Source: Hydrogenophaga sp. (lineage in GTDB: Bacteria > Pseudomonadota > Gammaproteobacteria > Burkholderiales > Burkholderiaceae_C). From it: a DNA stretch of 64,000 nucleotides. Shown in pieces: positions 19,937-28,396 of the stretch. The notes beneath the pieces were generated by a model. That model searched no databases and had not been told where the DNA came from. It worked only from the letters and a program-made list of their open reading frames with translations. Where the stretch lies: positions 62,001 to 126,000 of the forward strand of contig NZ_JADMJO010000003.1 in the NCBI RefSeq assembly GCF_018780385.1, in the 5' to 3' direction. The number at the start of each line of letters is the position of its first letter. Position 1 is the stretch's first letter. A program made the position numbers and the translations under genes.

Positions 19937-20337
19937 CCATGGCCGCACCCGAGCGTTTCATCCTGATCGACGACAACGAAGCCGACAACGTCTTCCACGA
20001 GATCATGATCCGGCGCGCCGGGTTCACGGGCGACATTCTGGTGTTCGAAAGCGGCATCGAGGCACTGAACTATCTCAGTACCGATCCCCTCGTCATTCCG
20101 ACCTGCATCTATCTCGACATCAACATGCCGCTGATGGACGGCTTCGAGTTCGCGCTCCAAGCCACGCCCCTGCTGATGGGCAAGCCCGCTGTGGTGGTGA
20201 TGATGCTGACCTCATCGGACGCGCCACAGGATCGCGAGAAGGCCTCGCAAACGCCGCTGATCCAAGGCTTCGTGACGAAGCCGCTCACGCGCGAAAGGGT
20301 GCGCGAAATTCTGCAACCGGGTCCAACTTTTAACTGA
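19933..20337 (+). CDS. Receiver-only response regulator (Rcp1/CheY-like)
   Basis: 134 aa consisting of one REC domain. The acidic pair is in LIDDNEAD, the phosphoacceptor is Asp62 (IYLDINMPLMDG), followed by the Thr/Ser switch (MMLTSSD) and the invariant Lys in FVTKPLT. No output domain is present, so it signals by protein contact or acts in a phosphorelay. It overlaps the kinase gene by ATGA and is surely its cognate partner. Proteins of this type are often called two-component regulators of the Rcp1 class. Confidence 0.92.
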   Translation: MTMAAPERFILIDDNEADNVFHEIMIRRAGFTGDILVFESGIEALNYLSTDPLVIPTCIYLDINMPLMDGFEFALQATPLLMGKPAVVVMMLTSSDAPQDREKASQTPLIQGFVTKPLTRERVREILQPGPTFN

Positions 20338-20390
20338 CAACAGCAAGCATTTAATTGCCATAGTCAACAATATGCCCGACACTCGTGGGC

Positions 20391-21317
20391 ATGCATGAAG
20401 TTGACCCCAGCCAGGTGCGTGCGCTGCGCGCCTTCAACCGCTTCTACACCCAGCGCACGGGCCTGCTCGACCCCTACCTGGGAAGTGCGTTCTCGCTCAC
20501 CGAGGTCCGGGTGCTCTACGAGTTGGCGCACCACGCGCCCTGCACCGCCAGTGAGCTCGGACGCCGCCTGCTGCTCGATGCGGGCTACCTCAGCCGCATC
20601 GTGCGCCGCTTCACCGACGCGGGCTGGATCACGCGCACCCCCTCGCCCACCGACGCCCGCCAGCACGCGCTGAGCCTCACGCCCGAAGGCCGTGGCGCGT
20701 TCGACCCCCTGCAACAGCGTTCGCGCGACGAAGCTGCGCGTCTGCTGGCCCCGCTCCCGCCCGATCAGCGAGACACCCTGGTGGCCTCGCTGGCGCGCGT
20801 GCAGGCCCTGCTCGACCCGAACGCCGGCCAGCCCTCGCGCACCGCTGTGCTGCGCGACGTGCGCGCCGGCGACATGGGCTGGGTGGTGCAGCAGCACGGC
20901 GAGATCTACGCCCGCGAGTACGGCTGGAACAGCGAGTTCGAAGCCCTGGTGGCCGAGATCGTGGCCGGCATGATCCGCCGCCACGACCCGCAGTGGGAGC
21001 GCGGCTGGATCGCCGAGCTCGATGGCGAGCGCGTGGGCTCGGTGTTCGTGGTGCGCAAGAGCGAAACCGAAGCGCAGCTGCGGCTGTTGATCCTCAGCCC
21101 GGCCGCGCGCGGCCTCGGCCTGGGTGCGCGCCTCACGGACGAATGCCTGGCCTTCGCGCGCGCCAAGGGCTACCGCAAGATGGTGCTGTGGACCAACAGC
21201 GGCCTGACCGCCGCGCGCGCCATCTACGCGCAGCGCGGCTTTGCGCTGGTGCACAGCGAGGCTCATCACAGCTACGGGCACGATCTGGTGGGTGAGACCT
21301 GGGAACTGGCCTTGTGA
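20391..21317 (+). CDS. Bifunctional MarR regulator / GNAT acetyltransferase
   Basis: 308 aa from ATG 20391 (a GTG two codons upstream is also possible). Residues ~1-145 form a MarR winged helix (SEVGRRLLLDAGYLSRIV-like core, with PSPTDARQHALSLTPEGR as the wing). Residues ~155-308 form a GNAT domain with the acetyl-CoA loop SPAARGLGLGARLTDEC and the late motif GYRKMVLWTNSGLTAAR. The fusion is a known bacterial architecture; the enzyme's target and the genes controlled are not known. The gene stands alone between the response regulator and the GyrI-like gene. Confidence 0.9.
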   Translation: MHEVDPSQVRALRAFNRFYTQRTGLLDPYLGSAFSLTEVRVLYELAHHAPCTASELGRRLLLDAGYLSRIVRRFTDAGWITRTPSPTDARQHALSLTPEGRGAFDPLQQRSRDEAARLLAPLPPDQRDTLVASLARVQALLDPNAGQPSRTAVLRDVRAGDMGWVVQQHGEIYAREYGWNSEFEALVAEIVAGMIRRHDPQWERGWIAELDGERVGSVFVVRKSETEAQLRLLILSPAARGLGLGARLTDECLAFARAKGYRKMVLWTNSGLTAARAIYAQRGFALVHSEAHHSYGHDLVGETWELAL

Positions 21318-21401
21318 GGGCCGGGGCACGCAACTCCGCAAGAAATGTCAGCCCGGGGCGGCTAGATTGAAGGCCTTGAACACCAACCTCAGGAGCCTTC
21401 C

Positions 21402-21863
21402 ATGCAGATCGTCCAGCAAGACACCGCCCTGCACATCATGGGCATCGAACTCAGGACCTCCAACGACGAGGCCATGCACACCATTCCGCCGCACTGGCAG
21501 CGCTTCACCGAAGAGGGCGTGCTCGCGCGCATCCCGGGCAAGCTCTCCGATGAGGTCTACGCGATCTACACGCACTTCGAGCATGCCGGCGTGGACAACC
21601 ACGGCATCTACTCGCTGATCATCGGCGCGCCGGTCTCCAGTACACAAGCCGTGCCGCCGGGCATGAGCCATGCCGTGCTGCCGGCCTCGCAGCGCGCGGT
21701 GTTTCCCGTGCCGCCGGGCCGCTTCGACCAGGTGGGCGCCGTGTGGCAGGACGTCTGGCAGCGCGACGACCTGCCCAAAACCTTCGTGGCCGATTGCGAG
21801 CGCTACCGCGCCAACGGCGAAATCGACATCCTGGTGGGCGTGCGGGACGGCGCCAGCACATGA
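21402..21863 (+). CDS. GyrI-like small-molecule-binding protein
   Basis: 153 aa with the GyrI-like (AraC effector-binding, SOUL/Rob C-terminal) fold: N-terminal strand LHIMGIELRTSNDEAMHTIP, central VYAIYTHFEHAGVDNHGIYSLI and C-terminal FVADCERYRANGEIDILVGV. The ATG at 21402 follows AGGAGCC. Its stop overlaps the ATG of an AraC-type regulator that carries the same fold, so the pair is translationally coupled; a shared ligand is a plausible inference. Confidence 0.85.
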   Translation: MQIVQQDTALHIMGIELRTSNDEAMHTIPPHWQRFTEEGVLARIPGKLSDEVYAIYTHFEHAGVDNHGIYSLIIGAPVSSTQAVPPGMSHAVLPASQRAVFPVPPGRFDQVGAVWQDVWQRDDLPKTFVADCERYRANGEIDILVGVRDGAST

Positions 21864-22729
21864 ACCCGGGCCACGGCTGGACCGACTACCAGCAGCGGCT
21901 GGGCCGCGTCATCGCCTACCTGCACGACCACCTGGACGAGCCGCTCGACCTGAACCGCCTGGCCGAGGTGGCGCACCTCTCGCCCTACCACTGGCACCGC
22001 GTTTACCACGCGCTGCACGGCGAGACCATCGCGGCCACGGTGCGCCGGTTGCGGCTGCACCGGGCCACGGGCTACCTGGCCAACACCGGCCTGCCGGTGG
22101 AACAGCTCGCGCGCCGCTGCGGCTACCCCAATGCCCAGTCCTTCGCGCGCGCCTTCCGCACGGCCTATGGCATGAGCCCGCTGCAGTACCGCCAGCAAGG
22201 CGGGCACGTCGCCTTCCGCTCGGCAGAGGCGGCGCAGGCCGCACCCGCGGGCCACGAGGTGCAGGTGCGCGAGGTGCCGCGCCTGCGGCTGGCCGGCCTG
22301 GAGCACAAGGGCTCGTACATGGCGATCGGCAAGGCCTTCGAGCGCAGCTTCGTGCAGCTCGCGGCGCTCGGCCATGTGCGCGCGGATTCGCGCTGGATCG
22401 CCGAGTACCTCGACGACCCGTCGGCGGTGCCGGAAAACCAGCTCTGCTCACGCGCCGGTCTGTCCGTGCCCACGCACGCCGAGGTGGCGCCGCCGCTGGT
22501 GGCTTTCGAGGTGGGCGGTGGCCCCTGCGCCGTGCTGCGCCACCGCGGACCCTACGCGACCATGCGCGCGGCCTACCAGTGGCTGTACGGCCACTGGCTG
22601 GTGAGCAGCGGCCACGAGGTGGGCGACGCCCCGGTTTTCGAGGAGTACCTGAGCAACCCGCGCGACACCGCGCCGGCCGATCTGCTGACCGACATCTGCC
22701 TGCCGCTGGCGCGGGCACCGGCGGCCTGA
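21860..22729 (+). CDS. AraC family regulator with GyrI-like effector domain
   Basis: 289 aa. Two AraC helix-turn-helix motifs are at the N-terminus (residues ~10-105: LDLNRLAEVAHLSPYHWHRV and VEQLARRCGYPNAQSFARAF, ending MSPLQYR), and a GyrI-like ligand-binding domain fills residues ~130-289 (VREVPRLRLAGLEHKGSYMA; GGPCAVLRHRGPYATMR). This is the Rob/MarA-like architecture used for drug or small-molecule sensing. It overlaps the upstream GyrI-like gene by 4 bp. Possible targets include its own operon and the chromate transporter genes 35 bp downstream. Confidence 0.9.
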   Translation: MNPGHGWTDYQQRLGRVIAYLHDHLDEPLDLNRLAEVAHLSPYHWHRVYHALHGETIAATVRRLRLHRATGYLANTGLPVEQLARRCGYPNAQSFARAFRTAYGMSPLQYRQQGGHVAFRSAEAAQAAPAGHEVQVREVPRLRLAGLEHKGSYMAIGKAFERSFVQLAALGHVRADSRWIAEYLDDPSAVPENQLCSRAGLSVPTHAEVAPPLVAFEVGGGPCAVLRHRGPYATMRAAYQWLYGHWLVSSGHEVGDAPVFEEYLSNPRDTAPADLLTDICLPLARAPAA

Positions 22730-22764
22730 CAAACCCCTGAAAGCCGGTCCCCGATAATTCCGGC

Positions 22765-23382
22765 ATGCCGCAACCCGCCCAGACATCACCTGACGCAGCC
22801 GACCTGCTGCCCTTCAACCACCCGCAGTCGAAAACCGACCTGTTCCTCTCCTTCACCTGGCTCGCCCTGCAGGGCTTTGGCGGTGTGCTGGCGGTGGTGC
22901 AGCGCGAACTGGTGGAGAAAAAACGCTGGATGACGCGTGAGCAGTTCGTCGAGGACTGGGCCGTGGCGCAAATCATGCCGGGCCCCAATGTGGTCAACCT
23001 CTCCATGATGATCGGCGGGCGCTACTTTGGCCTGCCGGGCGCCATGGCCGCGCTGGCCGGCATGCTGGCCGCGCCGCTGGTGATCGTGCTGCTGCTGGCG
23101 GTGCTGTACGGCAGCGTGGCCGACAGCGCTGTCGCGCAGAACGCGCTGCGGGGCATGGGTGCGGTCGCGGCTGGCCTGATCACCGCCACCGGCATCAAGC
23201 TGATCGCCGCGCTCGACCGCAACGCCATGGGCATGGGCGTGTGCATCGCCCTGGCGGCGCTCACCTTCGTGGCGATTGCGCTGCTGCGCTGGCCGCTGCT
23301 GTGGGTGCTGCTGGGCATCGGCGGCGGCGCCTGCGTGTGGGCCTATCAGGTGCTCAAGCGCGCCGAGGAGATCCGCACATGA
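22765..23382 (+). CDS. Chromate transporter, first half
   Basis: 205 aa, half-size CHR-family protein with the hallmark FTWLALQGFGGVLAVVQREL and the conserved VAQIMPGPNVVNLSMMIGGR. Four to six transmembrane helices. With the next gene it makes a heterodimeric short-chain CHR transporter; whether it exports chromate or another oxyanion is not shown. A GATAAT lies only 6 bp before the ATG (22765), but no matching -35 is seen. Its stop overlaps the start of the second half by 4 bp. Confidence 0.9.
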   Translation: MPQPAQTSPDAADLLPFNHPQSKTDLFLSFTWLALQGFGGVLAVVQRELVEKKRWMTREQFVEDWAVAQIMPGPNVVNLSMMIGGRYFGLPGAMAALAGMLAAPLVIVLLLAVLYGSVADSAVAQNALRGMGAVAAGLITATGIKLIAALDRNAMGMGVCIALAALTFVAIALLRWPLLWVLLGIGGGACVWAYQVLKRAEEIRT

Positions 23383-23978
23383 TGGCCATGGCACCCACCG
23401 CCGCGAACTGGCTTGATCTCTTCACCCACTTCGCCTCGCTCTCGCTGCTCGGCGTGGGCGGCGCCATCACCACCGCGCCCGACATGCACCGCTATCTGGT
23501 CTTCCAGAATGGTTGGTTGAGCGACGCGCAGTTCAGCTCGTCGATCGCGCTGTCACAGGCCGCGCCGGGGCCCAACGTGCTGTTCGTTGCCCTGCTCGGC
23601 TGGAACGTGGGCTTGAACGCGGGCGGTGGCCCGGCCGCCGGCTGGATGGCCTGGGCACTGGCCTTTCTGGGCGTGCTGGTCACCATGGTGGCCATCATGC
23701 TGCCCTCTTCCGTGCTCACCTACACCGCCACGCGCTGGGCGCACCAGAACCGCGAGCTGCGCGCGGTGCGCGCCTTCAAGACCGGCATGGCCCCGATCGT
23801 GATCGCGCTGCTGATCGCCACCGGCTGGCTGCTCACCGGCTCGCACGAGCACCCTGCGCGCGACTGGCCGCTGTGGCTGCTCACAGTCTGCGCCACCTTG
23901 CTGGTGTGGCGCACGAAGATCCACCTGCTGTGGCTGATCGGCGCGGGCGCAGTGCTGGGGGCGCTGGGCTGGGTGTGA
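23379..23978 (+). CDS. Chromate transporter, second half
   Basis: 199 aa partner of the preceding gene, with matching CHR motifs (SLLGVGGAITTAPDMHRYLV and IALSQAAPGPNVLFVALLGWN) and several hydrophobic helices. ATG 23379 sits in an ATGA overlap and has GAGGAG 8 nt upstream inside the first gene, indicating coupled translation in equal amounts. It converges on the SnoaL-like gene with 13 bp between stops. Confidence 0.9.
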   Translation: MMAMAPTAANWLDLFTHFASLSLLGVGGAITTAPDMHRYLVFQNGWLSDAQFSSSIALSQAAPGPNVLFVALLGWNVGLNAGGGPAAGWMAWALAFLGVLVTMVAIMLPSSVLTYTATRWAHQNRELRAVRAFKTGMAPIVIALLIATGWLLTGSHEHPARDWPLWLLTVCATLLVWRTKIHLLWLIGAGAVLGALGWV

Positions 23979-23991
23979 AGCGCGCTGCCGG

Positions 23992-24381
23992 CTACTGGTT
24001 GGCCTGCAGCATGGCCGCCATCTTCTGGTGGATCAGGTTGATGGCCTTGAGCGGGCGGATCATCACCTTGAAGTCAGTGATGCGGCCCTCGTCGTTCCAG
24101 CGGATCATGTCGACCCCGTTGACGGTGATGCCGTCGATCTCCACCTGGAACTCCAGCACCGCGTCGCGCGGCCCGATGACCTCACGCACGTAGCGGAACG
24201 AGGCGTTGAAAAACACATGGAACGCCGCGGCCAGGTATTGCGTGGTGACCGCCTTGCCCGCCTGCGGCGTGTGCACCACCGGCGAATGGAAGACGACGTC
24301 ATCGGCCAGCAGGTCCCGCAGGCCCTTGGCGTTGCGGGTCTTGACCAGTTCGTGCCATGCATCGAGGGTGGCGATCGCCAT
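23992..24381 (-). CDS. SnoaL-like / nuclear transport factor 2 fold protein
   Basis: 129 aa, one NTF2-like cone domain: an N-terminal helix (LDAWHELVKTRNAKGLRDLL), DDVVFHSPVVHTPQAG, and a final strand set with ITVNGVDMIRWNDEGRITDF. Proteins with this fold include ketosteroid isomerase, polyketide cyclases and limonene epoxide hydrolase, as well as many of unknown role; no specific reaction is assigned. AGGAG precedes the ATG at 24381. Confidence 0.85.
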   Translation of the reverse strand: MAIATLDAWHELVKTRNAKGLRDLLADDVVFHSPVVHTPQAGKAVTTQYLAAAFHVFFNASFRYVREVIGPRDAVLEFQVEIDGITVNGVDMIRWNDEGRITDFKVMIRPLKAINLIHQKMAAMLQANQ

Positions 24382-24429
24382 GTGTCGTCTCCTGTGAATG
24401 CCAGCGGGTGTGGCAGGGGTTGCGACAGC

Positions 24430-25152
24430 TTACGCCAGCAACAGCGGCAGGCACAGCGCCGCAGGTTCCTTCACGCACAACTCGGCCACGGCATCCAGCG
24501 GCGTCGCCTCGGGGTTCAAGATCACCACGCGCGCGCCGCACTGGTGGGCGGTGAGCGCGAGGCCTGCGGCGGGATAGACCTCACCCGAGGTGCCGACCAC
24601 CAGCATCAGATCGCAGGTGCGTGCGGCCTGCTCCGCCGCCTCAAGTGCGGCCGCGGGCAGGTGCTCGCCGAACCAGACCACCGCCGGCCGGCGCAGGTTG
24701 CCGCAGACCGGGCAGCGTGGCGGCCGTCCCGCCTCGATGGTTTCGACGCCGCAGCATGCGCGCGGCGCGTCCAGCCACCGGTCGTCGGCGATGTTGCCGT
24801 GCAGGGCCAGGGCATCGGTGTGGCCCGCGCGCTGGTGCAGGCCGTCCACGTTCTGGGTGATGAGGGTCAGGCGGCCCGGGTGTCGCGCGGCGAAGGCGGC
24901 GAGCGCCACGTGCCCCGCGTTGGGCGCCACGCCGGAGATCATTTCACGGCGGTGGGCGTACCAGTCCCACACGCGCTGAGGGTGGGCGCGGAAGGCGGCT
25001 TCGGTGGCGAGGTCCTGCGGATTGAACTGCGACCACAGTCCGGTCTGCGCGTCGCGGAAGGTGGGCACGCCGGACTCGGCGCTCATGCCCGCGCCGGTGA
25101 GCACGGCGATGTGGCGCGCTTCGCCGATCCAGCCGCGCACCGTGTCCTGCAT
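24430..25152 (-). CDS. NAD-dependent protein deacylase (sirtuin, CobB type)
   Basis: 240 aa. The NAD-binding motif GAGMSAESGVPTFRD, TQNVDGLH and catalytic His118 (ALHGN) are intact. Tyr65 and Arg68 (WYAHRR) form the YxxR pair that in class III sirtuins binds succinyl and malonyl groups, so desuccinylase activity is expected. The zinc ribbon has a first pair of adjacent cysteines (ACCGV) rather than CxxC, and a normal CPVC second pair. ATG 25152 lies 2 nt after the rlmB stop, implying coupling. Confidence 0.9.
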   Translation of the reverse strand: MQDTVRGWIGEARHIAVLTGAGMSAESGVPTFRDAQTGLWSQFNPQDLATEAAFRAHPQRVWDWYAHRREMISGVAPNAGHVALAAFAARHPGRLTLITQNVDGLHQRAGHTDALALHGNIADDRWLDAPRACCGVETIEAGRPPRCPVCGNLRRPAVVWFGEHLPAAALEAAEQAARTCDLMLVVGTSGEVYPAAGLALTAHQCGARVVILNPEATPLDAVAELCVKEPAALCLPLLLA

Positions 25153-25154
25153 GC

Positions 25155-25898
25155 TCAGCTGCGCTGGCGCAGCGCCTCGTACAAACACACGCCGCTGGCC
25201 ACCGACACGTTGAGGCTCTCCACCGCGCCGTGCATGGGAATGCTCACCAGCTCGTCGCAGGTCTTGCGCGTGAGCTGCCGCATGCCCGCGCCTTCGGCGC
25301 CGAGCACGAGCGCCACCGGACCCTTGAGGTCCACCTGGTAGAGCGTCTTGGGCGCGTCGTCGCTGGTGCCGATGATCCAGATGTTGCGTTCCTTGAGTTC
25401 ACCCAGCGTGCGCGCGAGGTTGGTCACCATGAAGTACGGCATGGTCTCGGCCGCACCGCTGGCCACCTTGGCCACGGTGGCGTTGATGCCCGCAGCGTGG
25501 TCCTTGGGCGCGATCACGGCGTGCGCGCCGGCGCCGTCGGCCACGCGCAGGCAGGCACCCAGGTTGTGCGGGTCGGTGATGCCGTCGAGCACCAACAGCA
25601 AAGGGGGCACGCCGGTGGCCTCCAGCTGCTCCAGCAACTCGTCGAGCGAATGCACCTGCTTGATCTCTTCCACGCGGGCGGCCACGCCCTGGTGGCCGTG
25701 GCTGCCCGCCAGCTTGGCGATGCGCAGGCCGTCGGCCTCGATCAGGCGGGCGTTGGCCTCGCGGGCCTTGTCGAGGAACTGGCGCATGCGCGCATCACGG
25801 CGCGTGGGCTCGTAGTAGATCTCGATGATGGATTGCGGCGCGGTTTTCAGGCGCACGCCCACGGCGTGAAAGCCGAAAAGCACTTTGGGGGAAGACAT
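25155..25898 (-). CDS. rlmB: 23S rRNA (guanosine-2251-2'-O)-methyltransferase RlmB
   Basis: 247 aa SpoU/TrmH methyltransferase. The N-terminal substrate-binding domain begins SSPKVLFGFHAVGVRL; the SPOUT domain has the three motifs LDGITDPHNLGACLRVADGA, ALVLGAEGAGMRQLT and IPMHGAVESLNVSVASG. It methylates G2251 in the peptidyltransferase P-loop. Start at ATG 25898 fits the family; an upstream in-frame codon at 25928 would run through the ybbA stop. The sirtuin gene follows at once. Confidence 0.93.
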   Translation of the reverse strand: MSSPKVLFGFHAVGVRLKTAPQSIIEIYYEPTRRDARMRQFLDKAREANARLIEADGLRIAKLAGSHGHQGVAARVEEIKQVHSLDELLEQLEATGVPPLLLVLDGITDPHNLGACLRVADGAGAHAVIAPKDHAAGINATVAKVASGAAETMPYFMVTNLARTLGELKERNIWIIGTSDDAPKTLYQVDLKGPVALVLGAEGAGMRQLTRKTCDELVSIPMHGAVESLNVSVASGVCLYEALRQRS

Positions 25899-25930
25899 GC
25901 CCGGATTATCCCCTCCGGGCCAACGCAAGC

Positions 25931-26629
25931 TCAGGCGATGGCCACCGGCTCTTTGACTTCAGGCACCACCTGCCCGGCCTCGATGGTGATGCGCCGCTCG
26001 CAGCGTTGTGCGATCGCACGGTCGTGCGTGACCAGCACGAGCGTGGTGCCTTGTTCCCGGTTGAGGTCGAACATGAGTTCCATGATCTTGCCGCCGGTGG
26101 CGAAATCCAGGCTGCCGGTGGGTTCGTCGGCCAGCAACACGGCGGGCTGCACCACGAAGGCCCGTGCCAGCGCCACACGTTGCTGTTCTCCGCCCGAGAG
26201 CACCTTGGGGTAGCTCGAGAGGCGCTCGCCGAGGCCCACGCGCTGCAGCATCTGCGTGGCGGTTGCGCGCGCATCGCGCCTGCCGGCCAGCTCCAACGGC
26301 AGCATCACGTTTTCCAGTGCGGTGAGGTTGCCCAGCAACTGGAAGCTCTGGAACACGAAACCGACCTTTTGCGAACGCAGCGCGGCGCGCTGGTCTTCGT
26401 CCATCGCAAACAAATCGACGCCATCGATGTGAACTGTGCCGCTGGTGGGTGTATCCAAGCCCGCAACGATCGACAGCAGCGTGCTCTTGCCCGATCCGGA
26501 GGCGCCCACGATGGCGGCGGTTTCGCCCTTGTTCAGGGTGAAATCGATATCGCGCAGAATGGTCAGCGAACCGGTGGAGTCGGTGACCGACTTGAACACA
26601 TGCTGGACCGCAATCATCACATCGGACAT
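25931..26629 (-). CDS. ABC transporter ATP-binding protein, YbbA/LolD family
   Basis: 232 aa. Walker A GASGSGKST at residues 42-50, signature VLSGGEQQRVALARAF and Walker B VLLADEPTGSLDFATG are canonical. Lipoprotein-export (LolD) or YbbA-like MacB-type ATPase. It is divergent from tesA, as in the ybbA-tesA pair of E. coli, but no ybbP-like permease gene follows here. The ATG at 26629 overlaps the complementary ATG of tesA, leaving almost no room for separate promoters. Confidence 0.9.
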   Translation of the reverse strand: MSDVMIAVQHVFKSVTDSTGSLTILRDIDFTLNKGETAAIVGASGSGKSTLLSIVAGLDTPTSGTVHIDGVDLFAMDEDQRAALRSQKVGFVFQSFQLLGNLTALENVMLPLELAGRRDARATATQMLQRVGLGERLSSYPKVLSGGEQQRVALARAFVVQPAVLLADEPTGSLDFATGGKIMELMFDLNREQGTTLVLVTHDRAIAQRCERRITIEAGQVVPEVKEPVAIA

Positions 26630-27320
26630 GGAAGGACTTCTCAAGTTGAAACGCCGACACTTTAACGCGCTGCTCTCAAGCGTGTGCGCGCTCGCCGCTA
26701 CAGGGTCTTTGGGCAGTGCTCTCGCGCAAGTACCCGCGCAAGCCGCCAACAGCAATGCGCCGGTGATCCTGGTGGTGGGTGATTCGCTCAGCGCCGAGTA
26801 CGGTCTCAAGCGTGGCACGGGCTGGGTGGCCTTGCTGAGCGAGTCGCTCGCCAAGGAGAAGATCAAGGCGCGCGTGGTGAACGCCAGCATCAGCGGCGAC
26901 ACCACATCCGGCGGACGTTCGCGCATGGCGGCGCTGCTCAAGCAGCACCAACCGAAGTGGGTGGTGATCGAGCTCGGCGGCAACGATGCGTTGCGCGGCC
27001 TGCCGTTGAACATGACGCGCGACAACCTCGCCACCATGGCGCGGCTCTCGCGCGAGGCAGGTGCGCAGGTGCTGCTGCTGGGCATGGAGATGCCGCCGAA
27101 CTACGGCGCGAAGTACGCGCAGGAGTTTCGCGACCTGTACACCACCGTGGCCAAGGCCGAAAAGACCGAGCTCGTGCCGTTCTTTCTCAAGGGCGTGGCC
27201 GATACCGCCAACCCGACTGCGCTGTTCCAGAACGACCGTATTCACCCCAACGAGAAAGCACAGGCCACCATGCGCGACAACGTCTGGCCCGAACTGCGCA
27301 AACTCATCGCGCGCCGATAA
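26628..27320 (+). CDS. tesA: Arylesterase / lysophospholipase TesA (SGNH hydrolase)
   Basis: 230 aa from ATG 26628; a TTG at 26646 preceded by AAGGA (26632-26636) is perhaps better and gives MKRRHFNALL..., a tidy signal peptide ending ALAQ. SGNH blocks are all present: GDSLSAEYG with the catalytic Ser, the block II Gly, GGNDALRGL, and NDRIHPNEKAQ with the catalytic Asp and His. Periplasmic esterase/thioesterase with broad specificity. Divergent from ybbA as in other proteobacteria; mnmH follows after 6 bp. Confidence 0.9.
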   Translation: MEGLLKLKRRHFNALLSSVCALAATGSLGSALAQVPAQAANSNAPVILVVGDSLSAEYGLKRGTGWVALLSESLAKEKIKARVVNASISGDTTSGGRSRMAALLKQHQPKWVVIELGGNDALRGLPLNMTRDNLATMARLSREAGAQVLLLGMEMPPNYGAKYAQEFRDLYTTVAKAEKTELVPFFLKGVADTANPTALFQNDRIHPNEKAQATMRDNVWPELRKLIARR

Positions 27321-27326
27321 TCGGGC

Positions 27327-28385
27327 ATGCCCGTACACACCCTGAATGCAGCGCAAGCGCTGAGCCGCCTCGCCGAGTTCGACCTCATCATCGACGCCCG
27401 CACCGAAGACGAGCACGCGCTCGACCATGTGCCGGGTGCGGTGAACTGGCCCACGCTCAACAACGAAGAGCGCATCACCATCGGCACGATGTACAAGCAG
27501 GTCAATCCCTTCGAAGCCAAGAAGCGGGGCGCTGCCCTGTCGGCGCGCAACATCGCCAGCCACATCGAGCGGGAAGTGATCGACAAACCACGCGACTGGA
27601 AGCCCTTGGTGTACTGCTGGCGCGGCGGCAACCGCAGCGGCGCGCTGGCCACCATCCTGGGTGCGATCGGTTTCCACGTCACCCTGATCGAGGGCGGCTA
27701 CAAGGCCTGGCGCGCGGCGCTGGTCGACTCCCTGCCTTCGATCGCCGAGCGTTTGCAGTACCGCATCGTCTGCGGCCCCACCGGCAGCGGCAAGACGCGC
27801 CTGCTTCAGACCTTGGCAGAACAGGGTGCGCAGGTACTCGACCTGGAGGCCCTGGCCAGCCACCGCAGCTCGGTGCTGGGTCACATTCCTGGCCAGCCGC
27901 AGCCGAGCCAGAAGCGCTTTGATTCGATGGTTTGGGCAGCCCTGCGCAGCTTTGACCCGGCGCGTGTGGTCTACGTGGAGAGCGAAAGCAAGAAGGTGGG
28001 CAATGTGCGCGTGCCCGATGCGCTGATCGACGCGATGCGGGCGAGCCCCTGCATCGACCTGCGCCTGTCGGACGAAGAGCGTGTGGCACTGCTGCTGGAA
28101 GACTACGATTTCTTCGTGAAAGACCCCGCCTCGTTCTGCTCACGACTGGAGGCCCTGACGGAGCTGCGCGGCAAGGAGGTGGTGTCGAGCTGGATCGAAA
28201 GGGTCAAGAGTGGCAAGACACCCGAGGTGGTGTTGGAGTTGCTTACCCGTCACTACGACCCGATGTACGCCCAGTCGATCGGGCGCAACTTCAAACAATT
28301 CCCGCAGGCCCTGCCCTGTGAGCTGCGGGACCGCTCAGCCGAGTCGCTGAACGAGGCTGCGCGGTCGCTGCTGAAGTGCACATAA
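27327..28385 (+). CDS. mnmH: tRNA 2-selenouridine synthase MnmH (SelU)
   Basis: 352 aa. An N-terminal rhodanese domain carries the catalytic Cys97 (LVYCWRGGNRS), the same number as in E. coli, and a C-terminal P-loop domain carries Walker A GPTGSGKT at residues 150-157. It converts 2-thiouridine at wobble position 34 of Lys, Glu and Gln tRNAs to geranylated and then selenouridine form, using selenophosphate. The selenophosphate source selD is not in this window. It starts 6 bp after tesA and probably shares its transcript. Confidence 0.93.
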   Translation: MPVHTLNAAQALSRLAEFDLIIDARTEDEHALDHVPGAVNWPTLNNEERITIGTMYKQVNPFEAKKRGAALSARNIASHIEREVIDKPRDWKPLVYCWRGGNRSGALATILGAIGFHVTLIEGGYKAWRAALVDSLPSIAERLQYRIVCGPTGSGKTRLLQTLAEQGAQVLDLEALASHRSSVLGHIPGQPQPSQKRFDSMVWAALRSFDPARVVYVESESKKVGNVRVPDALIDAMRASPCIDLRLSDEERVALLLEDYDFFVKDPASFCSRLEALTELRGKEVVSSWIERVKSGKTPEVVLELLTRHYDPMYAQSIGRNFKQFPQALPCELRDRSAESLNEAARSLLKCT

Positions 28386-28396
28386 CCGCCAGCGAA

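Noticed and set aside
21340-21401. TGTCAG...TAGATT upstream of the GyrI-like gene as an ECF-type promoter
   Set aside because: Resembles a pattern seen before AraC/GyrI genes but matches no ECF consensus I can state with confidence.
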